From Sulfurimonas sp. (GTDB taxonomy: Bacteria; Campylobacterota; Campylobacteria; Campylobacterales; Sulfurimonadaceae), in assembly GCA_002733155.1 (NCBI GenBank), contig NVUO01000006.1, positions 182,284 through 189,932 of the forward strand: a stretch of 7,649 bases of DNA, written 5' to 3'. Each line of letters begins with the position of its first letter. Positions within the stretch are counted from its first letter, which is position 1. Shown in pieces: positions 1 to 4,515 of this stretch. The notes beneath the pieces are model-generated. The model worked only from the letters and a program-made list of their open reading frames with translations. It did no database searches and had not been told where the DNA came from. The translations under genes were made by a program, and so were the position numbers.

Positions 1-1097
1 ACTTCTGTAATTTGTTCCTCTATTTGATCAACTGTACAAAAGATATGTGCATCATCTTGAGTAAATTCACGTACACGGAAAAGTCCGTGTAATGCGCCTG
101 TCATTTCATGACGATGAACTACACCATACTCAAAATACTTAATAGGTAAGTCACGATATGAATGTAAATCATGCTCATAAGCTTTAATATGCCCAACACA
201 GTTCATAGGCTTTACACCAAATTCTATATCATCAATATTAGTGAAATACATGTTTTCACCATAGTTTTGGTAATGTCCAGATACTTTCCAAAGATCAGCT
301 CTTAACATTTCAGGTCCACGTACTGGTTCATATCCACGTTTACGATGAGCTTTAAATAATAAAGCCTCTAAACGAGCACGAAGACGTCCACCAGCTGGAA
401 GCCAGATAGGAAAACCTGCCCCAACTTCTTCACGAAAAGTAAATAACTTCATCTCATTACCAATTTTTCTATGATCACGCTTTTCAGCTTCAGCGAGCAT
501 AGTTAAATGATTTTTTAAAGATTCTTTATCTGCAAATGCTATGCCATATATACGAGTTAACATCTCATTTTTAGAATCACCTCCAAGATATGCACCAGCT
601 ATTTTGGTAAGTTTAAAGTATCTAATGAGACCAATTGAAGGTAAATGTGGTCCACGACATAAGTCTTCAAACTCACCTTGCTTGTATATAGATACAGTAT
701 CATCAGTAATTCTATCCATTACAGCTAATTTTAAATGATCATCTTTGAACTTTTCTTTTGCCTCATCCATAGATATTTCATATTTTTCTATTGGGTATTT
801 TTTCTTCGCGAAACCTAACATTTGTTTTTCTATTTTCTTTAAGTCGCCCTCACCAATCTCGGATTTGGTTTTAAAGTCATAATAAAAACCCTCTTTGACA
901 GTAGGACCTACAAAAAACTTTGCGTCTGGATAAAGAGACTTAATAGCCTGAGCCATTAAGTGTGCAGTAGAGTGACGAAGCACCTCTAAAGAATCAGCTG
1001 AATTATCAAGATGAATTTGTTCACCCTCAAAACCAAGTTGCTGAGCAGTTTGTAAGTCAATTATTTGATCATTATGTTTTATTGCTATTGCATTCAC
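1..1097 (-). CDS. thrS: Threonyl-tRNA synthetase, N-terminal part (runs off left edge)
   Basis: This class II synthetase charges tRNA-Thr in the cytoplasm; 365 codons are visible and the 3' part lies beyond position 1. The start is GTG at 1097-1095: an in-frame TAA directly precedes it and AGGAA lies 8 bases upstream (1110-1106). Visible in order are the editing-domain HxxxH (H42, H46, 'RHSTAH'), the second editing motif 'DLCRGPH', and the start of the catalytic domain with the zinc-ligand cysteine in 'MNCVGH' (C300, equivalent to E. coli Cys334). Motif 2 follows around 'HRHE' and 'FRVREFTQDDAH'. HxxxH lies about 31 residues earlier than in E. coli, so the TGS domain is largely missing, as in the Campylobacter and Helicobacter enzymes I remember. 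The gene lies 20 bp downstream of ilvD on the same strand, so co-transcription is likely. Identification is near certain. Confidence 0.97.
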   Translation of the reverse strand, partial: MNAIAIKHNDQIIDLQTAQQLGFEGEQIHLDNSADSLEVLRHSTAHLMAQAIKSLYPDAKFFVGPTVKEGFYYDFKTKSEIGEGDLKKIEKQMLGFAKKKYPIEKYEISMDEAKEKFKDDHLKLAVMDRITDDTVSIYKQGEFEDLCRGPHLPSIGLIRYFKLTKIAGAYLGGDSKNEMLTRIYGIAFADKESLKNHLTMLAEAEKRDHRKIGNEMKLFTFREEVGAGFPIWLPAGGRLRARLEALLFKAHRKRGYEPVRGPEMLRADLWKVSGHYQNYGENMYFTNIDDIEFGVKPMNCVGHIKAYEHDLHSYRDLPIKYFEYGVVHRHEMTGALHGLFRVREFTQDDAHIFCTVDQIEEQITE

Positions 1098-1105
1098 TTA
1101 TAATA

Positions 1106-1110
1106 TTCCT
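1106..1110 (-). promoter_or_regulatory. Ribosome binding site of thrS
   Basis: AGGAA on the minus strand lies 8 bases before the GTG codon at 1097-1095. It decides the start: an in-frame stop sits immediately upstream of the GTG, and the nearby ATG one base out of frame meets a stop after two codons. The site lies in the 20-bp gap after the ilvD stop codon, which fits translation of thrS from an ilvD-thrS transcript. Confidence 0.75.
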
Positions 1111-1117
1111 ATATATT

Positions 1118-2803
1118 TTATAATTCTGTTTTTAAAACAGCACCACATGATGCGTTTGAAACTAAAAGTTGATATCGTTTAAGCCACTTTGATTTTACTT
1201 CATTTTTATGTGGCACATATGCCTTAGCTCTTTTAGCTAATACATCTTCACTAACATTAAGTTGTAATAGATGCTTATCTGTATCTAGTTCAATCTCATC
1301 ACCATCTTCAATAAGTGCAATTAAACCACCCTCAGCTGCTTCTGGAGATACATGACCAATACTAGCACCACGTGTAGCACCCGAGAAACGTCCATCAGTA
1401 ATAAGAGCTACACTCTCACCAAGACCCATACCCATAATAAGAGAAGTTGGAGCTAACATCTCTTGCATACCAGGTCCACCCTTTGGTCCCTCATAACGGA
1501 TAACTACTACATCCCCAGCTTTTACTTTGTGGGACATAATTCCAGCTATAGCTTTTGGTTGAGAATCAAAACAGATAGCCTTACCTTTAAATTGGCGCAT
1601 ATTTGCTGAAATTCCAGCAGTTTTAACTACAGCACCCTGTGTAGCTAAGTTTCCAAATAAAATAGATAATCCGCCAACTGGTGAATAAGCATTTTCATTT
1701 GTATGGATGATATTTTCATCTAAGATTTTTGCATCTTTAATTCTTTCGCCTAAAGTCTCACCAGTTATTAATAAGGAATCTAAGTGTAAGTTACCACCAC
1801 GTCTACTTACCTCTTTCATAACTGCATTTACACCACCAGCTCTATTAATATCATCCATATGAACTGTAGTTAAAGATGGAGATATTTTTGCAATATGGGC
1901 TACATTATCAGCTATTTCATTAATTTTTTCTATCGGAAAATCAACATCACTCTCTCTAGCTATAGCAAGTAAATGAAGTACAGTGTTTGAGCTTCCACCC
2001 ATAGCCATATCTACAACAAAGGCATTATGTATAGCTTTTTCATTTAAAATATTTTTCATATTATATTTTGGATCTTCTGCTTTAGCTAACTCAACTATAC
2101 GTTTAGCTGCTTTTTTCACAAGAGCTATACGCTCAGGTGTCATCGCTAATATAGTTCCATTTCCGGGAAGGGCTATGCCCATAGCTTCACATAAAGTATT
2201 CATAGAGTTTGCTGTAAACATACCTGAACAGCTACCACCAGATGGACAAGCTTCACATTCTATCTCATAAAGTTCTTCATCAGTCATCTTACCCTCAGCA
2301 TGTTGACCAACTGCCTCAAATGCTGTAGCTAAGTCAATAGGTGTACCATCAGCCTTATGTCCAGCTGCCATAGGTCCACCTGATACAAATACAGTTGGAA
2401 CATTTACACGTAATGCACCCATAATCATACCTGGAACTATTTTGTCACAGTTAGGTATACAAATCATTGCATCAAGCTGGTGAGCATTCATTACAGTCTC
2501 TATAGAATCTGCAATTATTTCACGTGATGGTAATGAATATAACATACCTTCGTGACCCATTGCTATTCCATCGTCAACACCAATGGTATTAAATACAAAT
2601 GGGACTCCACCAGCCTCACGTATAGCTTCTTTTACTATTTCACCATACTCGTGTAAGAAAAAATGTCCAGGGATAATATCGATGTAGCTGTTAGCTATCC
2701 CGATAAACGGCTTATCAAAATCTTCATCTTTTAGTCCAGTAGCTCTTAATAGTGAACGATGCGGGGCTTTATCAAAGCCTTTTTTTATAATATCACTTTT
2801 CAT
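1118..2803 (-). CDS. ilvD: Dihydroxy-acid dehydratase
   Basis: This enzyme dehydrates 2,3-dihydroxy-isovalerate and 2,3-dihydroxy-3-methylvalerate to the 2-keto acids that precede valine, leucine and isoleucine. At 561 residues it is full length for the family. Visible signatures are 'NCDKIVPGM' (C119, cluster ligand), '[17 protein letters not shown]' (C192, second ligand), '[16 protein letters not shown]' (about 434-449) and '[19 protein letters not shown]' (471-489). The N-terminal segment reads 'IPGH' (44-47), as in E. coli IlvD with its oxygen-sensitive [4Fe-4S] cluster. The [2Fe-2S] type has 'PCN', with an extra cysteine, at this place; hence I infer the oxygen-sensitive class. The ATG start has AGAAGG six bases upstream (2815-2810). 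It is the first gene of a probable ilvD-thrS transcript, diverging from the tRNA cluster. I see no attenuator or T-box in the short leader. Confidence 0.98.
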   Translation of the reverse strand: MKSDIIKKGFDKAPHRSLLRATGLKDEDFDKPFIGIANSYIDIIPGHFFLHEYGEIVKEAIREAGGVPFVFNTIGVDDGIAMGHEGMLYSLPSREIIADSIETVMNAHQLDAMICIPNCDKIVPGMIMGALRVNVPTVFVSGGPMAAGHKADGTPIDLATAFEAVGQHAEGKMTDEELYEIECEACPSGGSCSGMFTANSMNTLCEAMGIALPGNGTILAMTPERIALVKKAAKRIVELAKAEDPKYNMKNILNEKAIHNAFVVDMAMGGSSNTVLHLLAIARESDVDFPIEKINEIADNVAHIAKISPSLTTVHMDDINRAGGVNAVMKEVSRRGGNLHLDSLLITGETLGERIKDAKILDENIIHTNENAYSPVGGLSILFGNLATQGAVVKTAGISANMRQFKGKAICFDSQPKAIAGIMSHKVKAGDVVVIRYEGPKGGPGMQEMLAPTSLIMGMGLGESVALITDGRFSGATRGASIGHVSPEAAEGGLIALIEDGDEIELDTDKHLLQLNVSEDVLAKRAKAYVPHKNEVKSKWLKRYQLLVSNASCGAVLKTEL

Positions 2804-2809
2804 AAAATT

Positions 2810-2815
2810 CCTTCT
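2810..2815 (-). promoter_or_regulatory. Ribosome binding site of ilvD
   Basis: AGAAGG on the minus strand ends six bases before the ATG at 2803. It is a strong Shine-Dalgarno match with good spacing and supports this start. Confidence 0.8.
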
Positions 2816-2833
2816 ACTTTAAATATAAATGCG

Positions 2834-2864
2834 ATTATATCATGATTCTTAAAATTTCTTACAA
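2834..2864 (-). promoter_or_regulatory. Probable promoter of ilvD-thrS
   Basis: A perfect TATAAT (2839-2834, minus strand) lies about 30 bases before the ilvD start, giving a leader of roughly 25 nt. Upstream, TTGTAA (2864-2859) is a possible -35 element but with 19-bp spacing, so the -35 is weak. As I recall, sigma-70 promoters in Campylobacterota often have a clear -10 in an AT-rich context without a good -35, which fits. The leader is too short for an attenuator. Confidence 0.6.
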
Positions 2865-2870
2865 AAACTC

Positions 2871-2899
2871 TTTACATTTAAAAAAAATACGGCTATAAT
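2871..2899 (+). promoter_or_regulatory. Strong sigma-70 promoter of the tRNA cluster
   Basis: TTTACA (2871-2876) and TATAAT (2894-2899) are separated by exactly 17 bp, close to the sigma-70 consensus. A start near 2906 would leave about 28 nt before tRNA-Gly. The two -10 elements of this promoter and the ilvD promoter point away from each other in a gap of about 130 bp. Confidence 0.8.
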
Positions 2900-2933
2900 T
2901 CCGGCTCACTTACAAAAAGTAAGCGAAAAAATT

Positions 2934-3008
<75 letters not shown>

Positions 3009-3040
3009 TTTATTATTGTAAACTGTGAATTCATTCATAT

Positions 3041-3127
3041 GCCCGGATGGCGAAATTGGTAGACGCAGGGGACTTAAAATCCCCCGGTAGCAATACTGTG
3101 CCGGTTCAAGTCCGGCTCCGGGCACCA
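3041..3127 (+). tRNA. tRNA-Leu (anticodon UAA)
   Basis: This is an 87-nt class II tRNA. The acceptor stem GCCCGGA (3041-3047) pairs with TCCGGGC (3117-3123), the discriminator is A3124 and CCA is encoded at 3125-3127. The anticodon loop CTTAAAA (3073-3079) carries TAA at 3075-3077. A long variable arm follows, as expected for leucine tRNAs. Confidence 0.98.
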
Positions 3128-3144
3128 TTGAAATGAAAGATACT

Positions 3145-3218
3145 GGTGCCATCGCCAAGTGGTAAGGCCGCAGCCTGCAAAGCTGCTATCCCCAGTTCAA
3201 ATCTGGGTGGCACCTCCA
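3145..3218 (+). tRNA. tRNA-Cys (anticodon GCA)
   Basis: The acceptor stem GGTGCCA (3145-3151) pairs with TGGCACC (3208-3214). Discriminator T3215, the known identity base for cysteine tRNA, is followed by encoded CCA (3216-3218). The anticodon stem GCAGC/GCTGC encloses loop CTGCAAA with GCA at 3177-3179. The T-stem is CCCAG/CTGGG. It lies 17 bp after tRNA-Leu. Confidence 0.98.
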
Positions 3219-3252
3219 GTTTAAAATGTAAAAACTTATTAATACAACACGT

Positions 3253-3341
3253 GGATCTTTGGCAGAGTTGGTCGAATGCACCGGTCTTGAAAACCGGCGA
3301 GGGTCACACCTCCCAGAGTTCGAATCTCTGAGGGTCCACCA
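3253..3341 (+). tRNA. tRNA-Ser (anticodon UGA)
   Basis: This is an 89-nt class II tRNA. The anticodon stem CCGGT/ACCGG (3281-3285, 3293-3297) encloses loop CTTGAAA with TGA at 3288-3290. The long variable arm contains GAGG/CCTC (3299-3302, 3309-3312) and the T-stem is CAGAG/CTCTG. The acceptor stem GGATCTT (3253-3259) pairs with AGGGTCC (3331-3337) through two G-U wobbles (positions 4-69 and 6-67). The discriminator is A3338, where many bacterial serine tRNAs have G. CCA is encoded at 3339-3341. It is the last gene of the cluster, and its 3' end is the probable border of an integrated island. Confidence 0.96.
3319..3341 (+). other. Candidate attachment site at the 3' end of tRNA-Ser
   Basis: Tyrosine recombinases of genomic islands commonly integrate in the T-loop to CCA part of a tRNA gene. 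Everything downstream of this point looks accessory: repeat-rich AT DNA, an excisionase-like gene and hsdR. No second copy of this sequence is seen in the window, so the other end of the putative island would be beyond 7649. This is a positional inference only. Confidence 0.35.
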
Positions 3342-3409
3342 CTTCACAATACAATAAAACCCATAAAATACGACTCAAACTATACTTTTAAGAAATCACT
3401 ATATTTTAT

Positions 3410-3431
3410 TTGCTACCCTATTGCTACCCAG
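3410..3431. repeat. 11-bp tandem repeat TTGCTACCC-NN, two copies
   Basis: TTGCTACCCTA (3410-3420) is followed directly by TTGCTACCCAG (3421-3431), with the first nine bases identical. On the minus strand one frame here would encode GSNRVANKI and then stop. That resembles the low-complexity tails I associate with some tyrosine recombinases ending next to tRNA genes, but a stop codon lies just upstream in that frame. It may be a decayed integrase end or a recombinase-binding repeat; neither is proven. Confidence 0.5.
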
Positions 3432-3461
3432 AATAGAAATCTATAGAGCATAAACCTTTGA

Positions 3462-3520
3462 CTATTTACTTTTTTAATGCTAGAATTACTTCGTGCAAGT
3501 TTAGATAACTTCACAAAATG
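3462..3520 (+). repeat. Diverged repeat unit, copy 1 (shortened)
   Basis: This copy begins CTATTTACTTTTTTAAT and later has TTACTTCGTGCAAG and TAACTTCACAAAATG. These correspond to the left and right parts of copies 2 and 3, but the middle of about 40 bases is missing. GTGCAA is at 3493-3498. Its right end forms a perfect 7-bp hairpin, TAACTTC/GAAGTTA (3506-3512, 3520-3526). It is the least certain of the three copies. Confidence 0.35.
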
Positions 3521-3558
3521 AAGTTAAAAACATACAAAAGAAAAAAGCTTTGATTGAT

Positions 3559-3643
3559 TATTCATAATTTTCTTAGCTTAAATAAAATAACTAGGTCATT
3601 CTCTTGTCATTACAGTGCAAAAGAATAAAGTAGCCTAAGAAAA
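3559..3643 (+). repeat. Diverged repeat unit, copy 2
   Basis: The left part TATTCATAATTTTCTTAG (3559-3576) matches copy 3 at about 15 of 18 positions. The right part from TAACTAGGT (3588) through CTCTTG, GTGCAA (3615-3620) and TAGCCTAAGAAA also aligns, with roughly three quarters identity over the GTGCAA part. The ends pair with each other: TTTTCTTAG (3568-3576) and CTAAGAAAA (3635-3643) form a perfect 9-bp inverted repeat. Confidence 0.55.
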
Positions 3644-3669
3644 AGTACAAAACCATAGATAGTACTTTT
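3641..3669. repeat. Perfect 8-bp hairpin AAAAGTAC/GTACTTTT
   Basis: AAAAGTAC (3641-3648) and GTACTTTT (3662-3669) are perfect inverted repeats with a 13-base loop. The left arm overlaps the right arm of the copy 2 inverted repeat at 3641-3643, so the two structures compete. On the minus strand the stem is followed by a short T-rich run, so it could be a weak terminator in that direction. Confidence 0.4.
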
Positions 3670-3695
3670 AAGAGATAATAAAAACTATAGTTAAC

Positions 3696-3792
3696 TATTC
3701 GTAGTTTTCTTAATCTGAGTGAAACAAAATTTTAAATAACTAAGTGAACCTCTTGCAGTTAGTCGTGCAAAAAAGTAACTAGCTTAACAAAT
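3696..3792 (+). repeat. Diverged repeat unit, copy 3
   Basis: This copy aligns with copy 2 at both ends, with about 12 extra bases in the middle (around 3714-3730). GTGCAA is at 3765-3770. The ends again pair: TTTCTTAA (3706-3713) with TTAACAAA (3784-3791), seven of eight. The innermost pair is A-T where copy 2 has G-C, a single compensatory change. An inner stem TTGCA/TGCAA (3753-3757, 3766-3770) is possible here. Confidence 0.55.
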
Positions 3793-3962
3793 GTAATAAC
3801 CAAAATTCATATCTTATTCTAACTACACAATGACTTATAGTTGGCAATAATACATAGAAGATATAGTCTTTTGATTATTAAAATGAACTGGATATACAAA
3901 TAGTATTCAATGTAGCATCCAGCAAGAGAAACGAGAACTGAAATGTATATTATGTAAGTTCG

Positions 3963-3980
3963 AAAGTGTCTATGCACTTT
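3963..3980. promoter_or_regulatory. Hairpin/operator-like palindrome before the HTH gene
   Basis: AAAGTG (3963-3968) and CACTTT (3975-3980) flank a six-base loop and are followed by the palindrome ACTTTAAAGT (3977-3986) and TTTTT (3985-3989). It lies about 45 bp before the ATG at 4029. It could be an operator for the DNA-binding protein or a short terminator. Confidence 0.3.
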
Positions 3981-4028
3981 AAAGTTTTTCTATAAATAAT
4001 CTAATTTATACAATAACTAACTTTTAGT

Positions 4029-4355
4029 ATGAAGATTATGGAAGAAATTCATAATCCTTTTACTATACTTTTTAATAAGCTTGACAGCTTAGAGAAAAGT
4101 AATAAGAAGATTGAGTCCAAAATAGGCTTAATCCTCGAACGATTAGGTGAAGTTGATTTACATGATAAGTTTAGTGTTAAAACGCAAATAAAAGCGGCTG
4201 GAATATTAGACATATCTGTTGAAGCTTTGCAGAATAAGATTAAGGAGGGTAAATTGAAAAAAGAAATACATTATAGAATGACTACAAGTACTAAAAAGCG
4301 TAATCTTTATTTTTTTAATAAAGTTGCCCTACTATCTGATAAAGGGCTGTTGTAA
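4029..4355 (+). CDS. Small putative DNA-binding protein, excisionase/HTH-like
   Basis: I do not recognise this as a named gene. The 108-residue product has two visible parts. Residues about 14-45 are charged and heptad-like ('LDSLEKSNKKIESKIGLILERL'-type spacing), suggesting a short coiled coil. Residues about 50-97 look like a winged helix-turn-helix: 'KTQIKAAGILDISVEALQ' resembles the first helices, 'IKEGKLKKEIHYR' the turn typical of excisionase and AlpA-type proteins, and 'RNLYFFNK' a final strand. There is no signal peptide or membrane segment. The start is uncertain: ATG at 4029 or ATG at 4038 (shorter by three residues), neither with a good ribosome binding site. It is convergent with hsdR and not in its operon. 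A recombination directionality factor or a local regulator are both possible; the function is inferred from shape only. Confidence 0.7.
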   Translation: MKIMEEIHNPFTILFNKLDSLEKSNKKIESKIGLILERLGEVDLHDKFSVKTQIKAAGILDISVEALQNKIKEGKLKKEIHYRMTTSTKKRNLYFFNKVALLSDKGLL

Positions 4356-4366
4356 TAAAAGTATAG

Positions 4367-4393
4367 TTTATATTTAAATTAGATAAATATAAA
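4367..4393. terminator. AT-only 10-bp hairpin downstream of the HTH gene
   Basis: TTTATATTTA (4367-4376) and TAAATATAAA (4384-4393) are perfect inverted repeats around a 7-base loop, 11 bp after the stop codon of the small gene. The stem has no G-C pairs and no clear T-run follows, so terminator function is uncertain. Confidence 0.35.
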
Positions 4394-4401
4394 TCAAAGA
4401 G

Positions 4402-4422
4402 ATTTGTGTATATGCCACAAAT
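4402..4422. repeat. 7-bp hairpin ATTTGTG/CACAAAT
   Basis: ATTTGTG (4402-4408) and CACAAAT (4416-4422) pair perfectly around TATATGC. It is the second of several consecutive hairpins between the convergent genes. Confidence 0.4.
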
Positions 4423-4450
4423 GGATACAGTATCAATAAAACTGTATACC
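4423..4450. repeat. 8-bp hairpin with one bulge, GGATACAG/CTGTATACC
   Basis: GGATACAG (4423-4430) pairs with CTGTATACC (4442-4450), leaving one bulged base. It begins one base after the previous hairpin, so the two could stack in a transcript. Confidence 0.4.
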
Positions 4451-4480
4451 TTACTCAGCAACAAATATAACTTCAACTAA

Positions 4481-4515
4481 AAATAAAAGATGGATTAGCT
4501 ACCTATCTTTTATTT
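4481..4515 (-). terminator. Probable terminator of hsdR, overlapping its stop codon
   Basis: AAATAAAAGAT (4481-4491) and ATCTTTTATTT (4505-4515) form a perfect 11-bp inverted repeat with a 13-base loop. Read on the minus strand, the hairpin is followed by a T-rich run ending in TTTTTAG. The upstream arm includes the hsdR stop codon (4512-4510). The stem is very AT-rich, so efficiency is uncertain. The symmetric T/A runs would also let it act on plus-strand transcripts. Confidence 0.5.

Larger units (their letters stand above)
3342..4028. other. AT-rich non-coding region with repeats and hairpins
   Basis: I find no credible protein gene in these 687 bases; all reading frames are short and most lack a start and ribosome binding site. 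No convincing intrinsic terminator follows tRNA-Ser. The region holds an 11-bp tandem repeat (3410-3431), three diverged copies of a longer unit (about 3462-3520, 3559-3643, 3696-3792), and an 11-nt repeat TACTTTTAAGA at 3383-3393 and 3663-3673. Hairpins lie at 3506-3526, 3641-3669 and 3963-3980, and a wider inverted repeat CTGGAT/ATCCAG lies at 3888-3893 and 3917-3922. Weak -10-like strings (TATAAA 3991-3996, TACAAT 4009-4014) precede the small gene at 4029. It could be regulatory DNA, recombinase-binding DNA, a source of small RNA or decayed sequence. Confidence 0.6.

Noticed and set aside
541..738. Plus-strand open frame of 65 codons
   Set aside because: It is antisense to thrS, whose minus-strand frame carries conserved ThrRS motifs here; no ribosome binding site or family resemblance.
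1983..2270. Plus-strand open frame of 95 codons
   Set aside because: It is antisense to the well-supported ilvD gene and is a by-product of its codon use.
2804..2870. T-box or amino-acid attenuator before ilvD
   Set aside because: The probable leader is only about 25 nt, with no leader peptide, T-box sequence or terminator hairpin.
3146..3331. Plus-strand open frame of 61 codons
   Set aside because: It lies within tRNA-Cys and tRNA-Ser and is explained entirely by them.
3413..3523. Minus-strand open stretch of 36 codons ending WVAIG
   Set aside because: No start codon with a ribosome binding site at its beginning; kept only as a possible remnant, not as a gene.
3462..3792. CRISPR array
   Set aside because: The repeated units are long, diverged and separated by unequal distances, with no identical 20-40 bp repeats and no cas genes in view.
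3696..3792. Integron attC sites
   Set aside because: GCTTAAC in copy 3 fits the RYYYAAC core box, but no partner GTTRRRY box is found at the other end and copies 1 and 2 lack the box.
4326..4347. Inverted repeat GCCCT/AGGGC as a terminator
   Set aside because: It lies inside the small gene before its stop codon and has no T-run after it; probably chance.
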